From: Candidatus Peregrinibacteria bacterium
GTDB taxonomy: Bacteria > Patescibacteriota > Gracilibacteria > Peribacterales > Peribacteraceae
Assembly: GCA_016201685.1 (NCBI GenBank)
Contig: JACQCJ010000081.1
Location: 1 to 8,711 of the forward strand
Direction: 5' to 3'
DNA: 8,711 bases
In this document: piece by piece, positions 1 through 6,619 of the stretch
How positions within the stretch are numbered: the stretch's first letter is position 1
Layout: every line of letters starts with the position of its first letter
Notes under the pieces: generated by a model
Databases searched by the model: none
Told to the model about the DNA's origin: nothing
The model's input: the letters and a program-made list of their open reading frames with translations, nothing else
Position numbers and translations under genes: made by a program

Positions 1-82
1 CGATGATGTAGTCGGCAGCATCAACTGCCTGTTGGAGCTTTTCCGCTCCGGGGAAATTGTTCTTGAAGATGGACGTGGCCAT
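1..82 (-). CDS. unidentified protein, N-terminal part only (cut by window edge)
   Basis: An open frame starts with ATG at 82 and runs off the left edge after 27 codons without a stop. The peptide begins MATSIFKNNFPGAEK and ends DAADYII at the edge. It has no signal peptide or membrane segment, and the composition is that of an ordinary cytoplasmic protein. It lies 45 bases downstream of the folD stop on the same strand with no terminator between them, so co-transcription with folD is likely. There is no Shine-Dalgarno sequence; the ATG is preceded by a pyrimidine run (TTTCTCCTCC). I do not recognise the family from so short a stretch. Another start further into the frame cannot be excluded. 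Confidence 0.55.
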   Translation of the reverse strand, partial: MATSIFKNNFPGAEKLQQAVDAADYII

Positions 83-127
83 GGAGGAGAAAGGAAGAGG
101 GTAGAAGGCCTCATCCTAGACCCACGA

Positions 128-982
128 TCATGGACACTTTTCCAATTGCTTCTCCTTCGATCGCACGCAGTTCCGCAGCAAGCATGCCACGGTCATCGGT
201 CCCACTCCACCCGGAACAGGCGTGATCGCGGAGGCGATTTCTTTAATGTTCTCGAAATCCACGTCACCGACCAATTTCCCATCTATGCGACTGACACCAA
301 TGTCGATGACGACGGCGCCGGGCTTCACCATGTCTTTGGTAATCATGTGTGCTTTGCCCACGGCGGCGCAGAGAATGTCGGCTTGGCGGGTGAAGTGCGA
401 GAGAGCCTTCGTCTTGCTGTGGCAGACCGTCACTGTCGCGCCGCGATTGAGCAGCATCACCGCGAGTGGCTTCCCGACGATGTTGCTGCGCCCCACGATC
501 ACCGCGTGCTTCCCTTCGATCGGAATCTTGTAGAAGTTGAGAAGCTCGATAACGCCGGAAGGAGTGGCGGGGGGCAAGTGCTCAAAATCGACCGAGAGAA
601 ACATTTTTCCCAGGTTGTACGCGCCGAATCCGTCCACGTCTTTCCTCGGGTCCACCGCCCGAATCAGTTGTGGCGTGTGAGGTTCGAGGTGTGCGGGAAG
701 CGGGAGTTGCACGATAAAGCCAGAAACGTCCGAATCTCGATTCAGTTTATCGATGAGGGAAGAAAGCTGATCAAAACTTGTATCCCATTGCAGGTGCCAG
801 TGCTCATGGCGCATGCCGACTCTGTCGCAACTCTTGAACTTCTGCGTGATGTAGCTCGTGCTCGCGGGATCATTCCCGACTTGGACGATGACGAGCTTGG
901 GATCGAACACTTCCACCTGGGGTCTGAGTGCATCGAGGAGCTGATCGGCCACCGGCTTGCCGGAGAGGATGTGGGCGGACAC
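128..982 (-). CDS. folD: bifunctional methylenetetrahydrofolate dehydrogenase / methenyltetrahydrofolate cyclohydrolase FolD
   Basis: FolD interconverts 5,10-methylene-, 5,10-methenyl- and 10-formyl-tetrahydrofolate with NADP, feeding purine, formyl-Met and thymidylate synthesis in the cytoplasm. The 284-residue length is normal for the family. The catalytic YxxxK is Y44-K48 (SYITQK). VQLPLP is at 91-96, KDVDGF at 114-119, the Rossmann-fold signature VGRSNIVGKP at 163-172, and VIDIGVSRIDG and the closing TPVPGGVGPMT at 225-235 and 254-264. The common PCTPxG motif reads PATPSG (138-143), with Ala at the usual Cys. The start is a GTG: the next residues, SAHILSGKPVAD, match the expected N terminus, and no suitable ATG exists. 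A -10 box sits only six bases before the GTG, so the transcript is probably leaderless. It lies between the surface-protein gene and the edge gene, on the same strand as both. The assignment is secure. Confidence 0.97.
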   Translation of the reverse strand: MSAHILSGKPVADQLLDALRPQVEVFDPKLVIVQVGNDPASTSYITQKFKSCDRVGMRHEHWHLQWDTSFDQLSSLIDKLNRDSDVSGFIVQLPLPAHLEPHTPQLIRAVDPRKDVDGFGAYNLGKMFLSVDFEHLPPATPSGVIELLNFYKIPIEGKHAVIVGRSNIVGKPLAVMLLNRGATVTVCHSKTKALSHFTRQADILCAAVGKAHMITKDMVKPGAVVIDIGVSRIDGKLVGDVDFENIKEIASAITPVPGGVGPMTVACLLRNCVRSKEKQLEKCP

Positions 983-988
983 GGCGGC

Positions 989-994
989 AGTATA
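989..994 (-). promoter_or_regulatory. -10 box of the folD promoter (leaderless)
   Basis: On the minus strand TATACT (989-994) is followed by GCCGCC and then the GTG start of folD. The usual distance from -10 to transcription start puts the +1 at or next to the G of GTG, so the mRNA would have no leader. No good -35 hexamer lies 16-18 bases upstream; that region is T-rich and repetitive. The match to TATAAT is 5 of 6. Confidence 0.5.
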
Positions 995-1074
995 GAGGAT
1001 TCAGAGGATTCAAAAGAAACAGAAGATTCAGAGAATGATCCATTGTCGCTTCCTCTGAATCATCTGAGTCCTCT
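994..1074. repeat. long imperfect inverted repeat with repeated GATTC units
   Basis: The arms 994-1012 and 1056-1074 are 19 bases each and pair with two mismatches across a 43-base spacer. The left arm is itself a tandem AGAGGATTC pair, and a further GATTCAGAG (1025-1033) pairs perfectly with CTCTGAATC (1053-1061). Two alternative folds therefore compete. The repeat fills the gap between the surface-protein gene and folD and includes the last codons and TGA stop (1060-1062) of the former. Confidence 0.6.
1012..1061 (-). terminator. possible weak intrinsic terminator after the surface-protein gene
   Basis: Read on the minus strand, GATTCAGAG (1061-1053) and CTCTGAATC (1033-1025) form a 9-bp stem with a 19-base loop. 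A T-rich stretch, TTCTGTTTCTTTT, follows. The large loop, AT-rich stem and interrupted T tract make it weak. Its place right after the stop and ahead of a separate folD promoter favours the call. Confidence 0.35.
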
Positions 1075-3603
1075 GCTGAAGTATTCGACTGGCGAATTCG
1101 TTGCCGACGTCGGAAAATCCACGCGTCCTTCTTTCGTCAATGAATTCAGGCCATTGCTCTGCACCGCACCCTGCGAAACGGTGTAGAGGGAATCACCGAT
1201 GCGGAGAATCCGTTGAATATCATTCGGGCCGCCGTACCAGTACTGTCCGGCCTTTTGGAACGTGGAAGCATCGTACTGCGTGATCGTTCCCTTCAGAGTG
1301 AATCCGCGCTGGAGATCGACACCGTAGACGTAGGCTCCTTGGAAGACCGGGCTCGCGGAAATCCCGCTCGGATCACTCGATTTCTGATTCTCCGGAACCT
1401 TCATCACGGTGATCGGGAAGCTCATGAGTCCTCGCTCTTTATCAAACAAGAGCGCTTTGTGATCGGTGAGGAGGGGACTATCGGTGCCACGATTGCCGAT
1501 GACGACGTGCGACATCTCCTTGGGATTGCTCACGTCCGAAACATCGAAGAGCGCGAGCTTCATACCCTGGACCGCCGTGTAGTACACGGCATTGTTCGAA
1601 TGGATCTTCTCCTTGTCGATCGACTCATCCACGTCCTTTCCGAAGCCGATCAAGTGCGTGGCATCGTAGGGATGCAGATAATTGCTGTAGCCGGGGATGC
1701 TGAGCCGTCCGAGAATCTTGGGATTCTTTGCATCGGACGTATCGATGACGAAGAGGGGATCGATGCTCTTGAAGGTGACAACGTATGCGCGGTCGCCGAG
1801 GAAACGCACGGCGTAGATGCTCTCTCCGGGAGCGATGTCGGTGACGCTCCCGAGCTGCTGCAGGTCCATGCCGAGGACAAAGAGGTCATTTGTCTGCTGC
1901 GTTTCATTCGAGATCGTGGTCTGTCGCGTCGTCGCGATGCGGAACGTGTCAGCATTTTCATCCATCGAGAATTGATTCAAGATGTGGCCCGGAACCGATC
2001 CTTGTGCCGCGAAAGCGAGCGCGCCGTCGTGGAGGGCGAATCGGTACACGACCGTCTGCTCGCTGGATTGAGGGTTCACGGCATTCCAGTTGTACTGCCA
2101 CTGTGTGGTCGCCACGTAGAGGTTTTTGAGCGACGCATAGACGTTCTGGCCGTCACCGAGGATGACCGAGCGCTTCACCTCGCCGTTCCGATCGTCGAGC
2201 GGGACGGAGGCGACCGTCAGATACGCGGGCGAGGGTACGTGCGGCAGGATCGTGACCGCGGTGCACGGCGCGATGGGGATTTCCGTTGAGCCGGTGAGCG
2301 AATCCCGCATCTGCGGCACGAGCGTGCTCACATCAACGTTCAGTGGCATCGACCAGTACATCATCGGTTGCTGCACGACGAGCAAGAGTCGGCTCCCGAT
2401 GAGGCGCGTGGAGACCGTCGATCCATCGAAAGCAAGCGTGCGAACCTCTTTGGGGTGAGCGGCATCCGCAATGTCATAGAGGCGCGCCATGGATGTTTGC
2501 GTGTTCCGGATAGGACGCATGATCATCCCTGGGATCATCTTCGGCATGGGCTCGGCATCCCAGCTTTGACCGAGGACGACCAGCGTCGAGCCGTTGACAT
2601 AGAGATCACTCGGCGTGAATTGCTGATTGGTGTAGTCGATGGTTGCGAGTTTTTTCATTGCCGTCGCCGGCTGAGCCTGCACGACATGCACGGTCTTATT
2701 GCTGATCGTGTAGATACGCGTTCCATCTGTCTTGACGATGTCGCCCTCGTCGACGCCCTCGACCTGCACGTTCGTTTTCGAGTAATCCGCGTTGGATTGG
2801 GTTTCGGCCATCCTATCCATGCCTGCCGCCATCGGCGCCGCAACGGCATGTCCTTTCGCCATCGAAACTCCGAGCATCGGATATCCTCCCTGATTCACGT
2901 TCGTCGATTCCTGCGCGAACGCGCTCAGATCCTCACACGACTTCGCCGTTTGAACCGTGTCCGATGCAAAATTCACGTTCGTGTCCGGATATTTTACATT
3001 CAGATAGCCGATCGACGGTTGATCGGTCTTCTTCTGGGAGAGGCGCCACATCATTTCCGCCATTTCTCCGCGCGTCACAAGATGTGTCAGAGAGCGGATC
3101 GATGGCGGTATTGCTTTGGCGGATTCGAGCGCGCGCGCGTACGGCTCGTACCAGTCCGAAGAAGTTGTTCGGATCTTCTGATGGTAACCCAGTGCGAGGA
3201 TCTTTCCTGCTTCCACGAAACTGATCAGCCGTTCCGGATGGAAAAGACCGTCGGGATATCCCTCAATGACGCCTTCGTCCTTCGCTTGGCACACAAGCGT
3301 CGCAAACCATTGACCTTTCACGTCCGTGAAGCACTCATCCGGAGTGCCGCTCGTCTGCGTTGTCCCTCTTCCCTGGAGGGCAATCTTCAGGAATTCCGCG
3401 CGGTTGATCGTCTGCTTCGGCTTGAACATTCCATTGGAATATCCAGTCAGCACGCCCTTCGTCTTGAGAGCGCCAATCGCGGTTGCGTACGAAGTAGACG
3501 CATTCACATCTGTGAAGCTCGCCGCGGAAGCGAGGAGCGGGATGGCGTTTGCAAGCGTGAGAATGGAGAGAAGAAGACACAAGCGGGTGCGGGGCGATCG
3601 CAT
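1060..3603 (-). CDS. exported surface protein: three S-layer homology domains plus C-terminal beta-propeller
   Basis: This 847-residue protein has a signal peptide (about 1-28: basic MRSPRTR, hydrophobic LCLLLSILTL, cleavage near ASA-A). Three S-layer homology domains follow. The first is about 29-75 (FTDVN, GYSNGMFKP, INRAEF), the second 91-135 (CFTDVKGQWF, GYPDGLFHPE), and the third, degenerate, 149-188 (YARALESAKAIP, TRGEMAEMM). A linker rich in Asn, Met and Ala runs to about 270. From 274 comes the hallmark YSKTNVQVEGVDEGDIVKTDG of the Beta_propel family (secreted proteins with a C-terminal propeller distantly related to WD-40), extending to near the C terminus with repeated blade-like strands such as DLYVNGSTLVVLG and ARLYDIADAAHPKEV. 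SLH domains typically anchor proteins to cell-wall polymers, so the propeller would be displayed outside the cell. Its ligand or activity is unknown. The tmk stop is 27 bases upstream. There is no Shine-Dalgarno; the ATG follows a C-rich run. The domain calls are from motif recognition. Confidence 0.92.
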   Translation of the reverse strand: MRSPRTRLCLLLSILTLANAIPLLASAASFTDVNASTSYATAIGALKTKGVLTGYSNGMFKPKQTINRAEFLKIALQGRGTTQTSGTPDECFTDVKGQWFATLVCQAKDEGVIEGYPDGLFHPERLISFVEAGKILALGYHQKIRTTSSDWYEPYARALESAKAIPPSIRSLTHLVTRGEMAEMMWRLSQKKTDQPSIGYLNVKYPDTNVNFASDTVQTAKSCEDLSAFAQESTNVNQGGYPMLGVSMAKGHAVAAPMAAGMDRMAETQSNADYSKTNVQVEGVDEGDIVKTDGTRIYTISNKTVHVVQAQPATAMKKLATIDYTNQQFTPSDLYVNGSTLVVLGQSWDAEPMPKMIPGMIMRPIRNTQTSMARLYDIADAAHPKEVRTLAFDGSTVSTRLIGSRLLLVVQQPMMYWSMPLNVDVSTLVPQMRDSLTGSTEIPIAPCTAVTILPHVPSPAYLTVASVPLDDRNGEVKRSVILGDGQNVYASLKNLYVATTQWQYNWNAVNPQSSEQTVVYRFALHDGALAFAAQGSVPGHILNQFSMDENADTFRIATTRQTTISNETQQTNDLFVLGMDLQQLGSVTDIAPGESIYAVRFLGDRAYVVTFKSIDPLFVIDTSDAKNPKILGRLSIPGYSNYLHPYDATHLIGFGKDVDESIDKEKIHSNNAVYYTAVQGMKLALFDVSDVSNPKEMSHVVIGNRGTDSPLLTDHKALLFDKERGLMSFPITVMKVPENQKSSDPSGISASPVFQGAYVYGVDLQRGFTLKGTITQYDASTFQKAGQYWYGGPNDIQRILRIGDSLYTVSQGAVQSNGLNSLTKEGRVDFPTSATNSPVEYFSRGLR

Positions 3604-3630
3604 GGGGTATGGGGGAAAAAATACGTAAGG

Positions 3631-4236
3631 CTATGACACGATTCGGTGCGGACTCTTACCGATGATAGTCCAGATTTGTTCCTGCACCAGTGTCTTGTCG
3701 CTGGAGGAATCTATGACGATCACATGCCGATCCTTGTTCGCCAAACGGCGGTAGACCTCGTGCACGCGTTTCTGGAATGACAGGCTCTCAAATCTGTCGA
3801 TCGTCCTCCGTCTCGAGAGCCGTTCTATACACACCGCGAGGGGAGGGAGGAGCAGGATGGTCTTCTCGGGCTTGGGAAATACGTCATTCATGGCGCGGAA
3901 TCGGTCCGTATCGAGACCCTGCGCTTCGCCGTACGCGAGTGTCGATAACGTGTAGCGGTCGCAGATCACTGTTCTTCCTGCTTCGAGAGAGGGGTTGATG
4001 ATGGTCTCGACGTGCCATGCGCGATCCGCCGTGAAGAGGAGCTGGAGCGTGTTGGGTTCGAGGTCGCTTGTGCCAAGCTGCTTGCGGATGAAGCGCCCGA
4101 CCGGGCCTTCGGTCGGCTCAGCGGTCAGCAGAACGTTTGTATGACCTTCATCCCGCAGCCTAAGCGCGAGCAACCGCGAGTGCGTCGTGGTGCCGGAGCC
4201 GTCGGGGCCTTCGAGGACGAGGAAGGAGGGGAGCAT
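3631..4236 (-). CDS. tmk: thymidylate kinase (dTMP kinase)
   Basis: The enzyme phosphorylates dTMP to dTDP for DNA synthesis in the cytoplasm. Numbered from the ATG at 4236 (201 residues), the protein opens MLPSFLVLEGPDGSGTTTH, the nucleotide-binding P-loop. DR in FTADRAW and the DRYxxS signature (CDRYTLSTLAYGEA) follow, then the arginine-rich lid (SRRRTIDRFE). The P-loop has Thr where most homologues have the Lys of GKTT. The frame is open upstream to an ATG at 4281, but family members begin just before the FxxEG strand, so I chose 4236. A TACACT box nine bases before this ATG is a possible -10. Neither start has a Shine-Dalgarno; the chosen one follows CTCCTCC. It lies between the transposase gene and the surface-protein gene, all on one strand. 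The family is sure, the start less so. Confidence 0.92.
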   Translation of the reverse strand: MLPSFLVLEGPDGSGTTTHSRLLALRLRDEGHTNVLLTAEPTEGPVGRFIRKQLGTSDLEPNTLQLLFTADRAWHVETIINPSLEAGRTVICDRYTLSTLAYGEAQGLDTDRFRAMNDVFPKPEKTILLLPPLAVCIERLSRRRTIDRFESLSFQKRVHEVYRRLANKDRHVIVIDSSSDKTLVQEQIWTIIGKSPHRIVS

Positions 4237-4296
4237 CGCAGGAGGAGTGTAGTGCGTTCTGTGTCGTTCAGGAATTCTCATTGCAGAGCAATGCTT

Positions 4297-4734
4297 TCAC
4301 CAATCCGTAATCGGACTCACGTCCCATTTTCCGTATGCCGATGACCATGGGTACATTTCGGGTGAGACGGCGAGACCGGCTCGGACCGGATTATTGTGAA
4401 TGTAACGAAGCGCGAGGAATGGACGATGCACGATGGTCGCATAATACCGCCGTTGCCAGAGCTTTTTTCTTCCGATGTTGAACGTCATGCCCGATTTGAA
4501 TGTTCCCATCACCACCGCGACGGTTTCCGGCGGCGGAACATTGAGCAGGAAGTGGCAATGATCGGGCATGATCACGAATCCGTAGAGCAAGAATGGATGG
4601 AGGTCTTGAACACGATAGAGGCATTCGACAGCCTCGAGAGCGCAGGCAGGGTCAGCGAAGACCGGTTCGCGGTTCAAGGTGACGGTAGTGATCATCAGAA
4701 TTTGTCCATTCTGGATGGGGTGCCGTTGCGTCAT
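4297..4734 (-). CDS. REP-associated / IS200-like tyrosine (Y1, HUH) transposase
   Basis: Single-strand DNA transposases of this family cut at hairpins using a HUH metal site and a catalytic tyrosine. From the ATG at 4734 the protein has 145 residues, usual for the family. The HUH motif is HCH at 59-61 (MPDHCHFLL). FKSGMTFNIGR and LWQRRYY (93-98, candidate tyrosines Y97/Y98) and the strongly conserved YIHNNPVRAGL (111-121) followed by WSSA complete the RAYT pattern. The frame is open to 4917, but those 61 extra codons would run through the groEL terminator and two hairpins and look like no protein, so I reject that start. There is no IS-type partner gene and no obvious terminal repeats of a complete insertion sequence. 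It is therefore more like a domesticated, REP-mobilising enzyme than an IS. The two hairpins just upstream are candidate substrates. Confidence 0.88.
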   Translation of the reverse strand: MTQRHPIQNGQILMITTVTLNREPVFADPACALEAVECLYRVQDLHPFLLYGFVIMPDHCHFLLNVPPPETVAVVMGTFKSGMTFNIGRKKLWQRRYYATIVHRPFLALRYIHNNPVRAGLAVSPEMYPWSSAYGKWDVSPITDW

Positions 4735-4761
4735 GGAGGCACCATACAAGGTTGTGGTATA

Positions 4762-4785
4762 GCCGCACGCCTTCGCGCGTGCGGC
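4762..4785. repeat. perfect hairpin upstream of the transposase gene, REP-type candidate
   Basis: The arms GCCGCACGC (4762-4770) and GCGTGCGGC (4777-4785) pair perfectly around a six-base loop (CTTCGC). No T tract follows on either strand, so it is not a standard terminator. It lies 28 bases before the transposase ATG. Its stem ends (GCCGC, GCGGC) and minus-strand loop (GCGAAG) resemble the core of the larger hairpin at 4864-4908. Confidence 0.7.
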
Positions 4786-4822
4786 GAATGAAGCCAGCAG
4801 GCAATTACAGTATTCAAAAGCC

Positions 4823-4854
4823 AAAAAAGACGTTCTGCGTGGCAACAGAACGTC
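4823..4854 (-). terminator. intrinsic terminator of the groES-groEL operon
   Basis: On the minus strand a perfect 9-bp stem, GACGTTCTG / CAGAACGTC (arms 4846-4854 and 4829-4837), with an eight-base loop is followed at once by six Ts (4828-4823). This is the classic Rho-independent form and lies 67 bases after the groEL stop. It separates groEL transcription from the transposase gene that follows on the same strand. Confidence 0.85.
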
Positions 4855-4863
4855 CATGGTTTG

Positions 4864-4908
4864 CAACGTCCTAGCCGCGCCCGCGAAGGGGCCGCGGCTA
4901 GGACGTTG
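4864..4908. repeat. 16-bp perfect inverted repeat behind groEL, REP-type candidate
   Basis: The arms 4864-4879 and 4893-4908 (CAACGTCCTAGCCGCG and its exact complement) flank a 13-base centre that can pair further (CCC with GGG around GCGAA). The next bases on the minus strand are CAAACC, not Ts, so it is not a terminator itself. It begins 12 bases past the groEL stop and could also protect the 3' end of the mRNA. Its inner part shares GCCGC-GCGAAGG-GCGGC with the hairpin at 4762-4785. Confidence 0.75.
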
Positions 4909-4920
4909 TTCACACATTGA

Positions 4921-6564
4921 TCAATAATCCCCCATGCCACCCACCCCTTCCATTCCGCCCCCGCCGGGCATCGCGGGCATGTCCTCCTTCTTGGGGATGT
5001 CGGTGACGGCCACTTCGAGCGTGAGGAACATCGCCGCGACGGACGCGGCGTTCTCGAGAGCGGAGCGTGTCACTTTCTTGGGATCGATGACCATGGATTT
5101 CACCAGATCCTCGTACTTCTTGGTGACGGCGTTGTACCCGATGTTGCCCTTCTCGTGGCGGACCTTCTCGACCACCACCCTGCCCTCCACCCCGGCGTTG
5201 TTCGCGATGTGCATGCACGGGGCCGTGAGCGCGCCGCGGATGATATCCACGCCGATCTGCTCGTCGGGGTTTTCGGATTTCACCTTGTCCAGGGCGTCGA
5301 TGGCGCGGATGTAGGCCGTGCCGCCGCCGGGGACGATCCCTTCGTCCGCTGCGGCTCTCGTCGCCGAGATCGCATCTTCCACTCTGTGTTGTTTCTCCTT
5401 CTGTTCGATCTCGGTGGCCGCGCCCACCTTCACCACCGCGACTCCTCCCGTGAGCTTGGCGAGACGCTCCTGAAGTTTCTCGCGATCGAAATCCGACTTG
5501 GTGTGCTCGAGGACGATTTTGATCTCGCCGACGCGGCCGTCGATGTCGCTCTTGCGGCCGCCGCCGTCGATGATCGTGCAGTCGTCCTTGGTGGCGATCA
5601 CGCGGCGCGCGGTTCCCAAGTCGTCGATCGTCGTGTTCTCGAGCTTGAGGCCCACTTCTTCGGAGATGACGCGGCCTCCCGTGAGAGCGGCAATATCGCG
5701 CAGTATTTCCTTGCGGCGATCCCCGAAGGCCGGAGCCTTGATGGCGAGCGTGGAGAAGGCGCCGCGGAGCTTATTGACGACGAGGGTCGCGAGAGCCTCG
5801 CCTTCCACGTTCTCGGCGATGATGACGAGTTCCTTCTTTCCCTTTTGCGCCAACGCTTCGAGCAGCGGGAGGATGTCCTGGATCGCGGAGATCTTCTTGT
5901 CGGTGATGAGGATGGAGGCCCGGTCGAAGACGGCCTTCATGCCGCCCGCGTCCGTCACGAAGTACGGCGAGATGTAGCCCTGGTCGAACTGCATGCCTTC
6001 CACGTACTCCTTCTCGATGCCGAGCGTCTGCCCGGCTTCGACCGTCACGACCCCGTCCTTTCCCACCTCGTCGATCACCTCCGCGATCACGGTCCCGATC
6101 TCTTCATCCTGCGCGGAGATCGTGGCGACCGCCGCGAACTCCTCTTTCTTGGTGATGGACTTCTTGATCGTCTCCAGATAGTGGGTGACCGCGTCGACGG
6201 CCTTGAGAATCCCGGTCTTGATGGAGATGGCGTTCTTCCCCGAACCCAGGTGCTTGAGTCCTTCCTGCATGATTGCGTGCGCCAAAACCGTTGCGGTCGT
6301 GGTGCCGTCGCCGGCGGCGTCGTTGGTTTTGGTCGCCGCCTCCCTCACGAGCTGCGCGCCCATGTTCTCGAAGGGATCCGGCAGTTCGATTTCCTTGGCC
6401 ACCGAGACGCCGTCCTTGGTGACGGTGGGGCCGCCGTACTTTTTCTCGACGCAAACGTTTCTGCCGAGAGGGCCCATGGTGGCCGAGACGGCGCTGGCGA
6501 GTTTCGCGACACCCTTGAGGAGTTTCTCGCGTGCTTCGTTGCCGAAGATAAGTTGCTTTGCCAT
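4921..6564 (-). CDS. groEL: 60-kDa chaperonin GroEL (Hsp60)
   Basis: GroEL forms a double heptameric ring that encloses and folds client proteins in an ATP cycle with GroES. The 547-residue protein is full length. It starts MAKQLIFGNEAREKLL and carries the equatorial nucleotide site: TMGPLGRNV at 29-37, PTVTKDGVSVAKEI from 46, and DGTTTATVLA with D86. The apical domain has EGMQFDQGYISPYF and the C-terminal equatorial part has VEDAISATRAA and EGIVPGGGTAY. It ends in a Gly/Met-rich tail (MPGGGGMEGVGGMGDY), typical of bacterial group I chaperonins. The gene follows groES by 55 bases and ends before a strong terminator. Regulation is through the CIRCE promoter upstream of groES. The start lacks a Shine-Dalgarno; the region before it is a heptamer repeat, CCTAA-rich on the coding strand. 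The assignment is certain. Confidence 0.99.
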   Translation of the reverse strand: MAKQLIFGNEAREKLLKGVAKLASAVSATMGPLGRNVCVEKKYGGPTVTKDGVSVAKEIELPDPFENMGAQLVREAATKTNDAAGDGTTTATVLAHAIMQEGLKHLGSGKNAISIKTGILKAVDAVTHYLETIKKSITKKEEFAAVATISAQDEEIGTVIAEVIDEVGKDGVVTVEAGQTLGIEKEYVEGMQFDQGYISPYFVTDAGGMKAVFDRASILITDKKISAIQDILPLLEALAQKGKKELVIIAENVEGEALATLVVNKLRGAFSTLAIKAPAFGDRRKEILRDIAALTGGRVISEEVGLKLENTTIDDLGTARRVIATKDDCTIIDGGGRKSDIDGRVGEIKIVLEHTKSDFDREKLQERLAKLTGGVAVVKVGAATEIEQKEKQHRVEDAISATRAAADEGIVPGGGTAYIRAIDALDKVKSENPDEQIGVDIIRGALTAPCMHIANNAGVEGRVVVEKVRHEKGNIGYNAVTKKYEDLVKSMVIDPKKVTRSALENAASVAAMFLTLEVAVTDIPKKEDMPAMPGGGGMEGVGGMGDY

Positions 6565-6567
6565 ATG

Positions 6568-6602
6568 TTAGGAGTTAGGAATTAGGAGGTTAGGAATTAG
6601 GA
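6568..6602. repeat. five TTAGGA heptamer units between groES and groEL
   Basis: TTAGGA occurs at 6568, 6575, 6582, 6590 and 6597, spaced by 7, 7, 8 and 7 bases. It fills most of the 55-base groES-groEL gap and ends four bases before the groEL start codon. On the coding strand it reads as repeated TCCTAA, exactly where a ribosome-binding site would be expected. It resembles the short tandem heptamer repeats known from cyanobacteria in form only. Confidence 0.8.
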
Positions 6603-6619
6603 AGCGAGCTGAGAGGGAA

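Noticed and set aside
32..1186. 384-codon open frame on the plus strand opposite folD
   Set aside because: Antisense shadow of folD. The translation is rich in His, Arg and Asp with no recognisable domain, while the minus strand encodes all FolD motifs.
1213..3636. Two long plus-strand open frames (358 and 422 codons) opposite the surface-protein gene
   Set aside because: Shadows created by codon bias of the real gene; low-complexity basic/acidic composition and no domain pattern.
4884..4895. 12-base match between the groEL-side hairpin (minus strand) and 7761-7772
   Set aside because: GCGGCCCCTTCG occurs in both, but several chance 12-base matches are expected in a window of this size, and the flanks differ. 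I do not use it to join the two repeats.
4735..4917. N-terminal extension of the transposase frame up to 4917
   Set aside because: It translates the groEL terminator and two hairpins; family members begin near the 4734 ATG.
5155..6585. 476-codon plus-strand open frame opposite groEL
   Set aside because: A well-known type of artefact opposite groEL in GC-rich genomes; composition (runs of Asp, His, Arg, Leu) is not protein-like.
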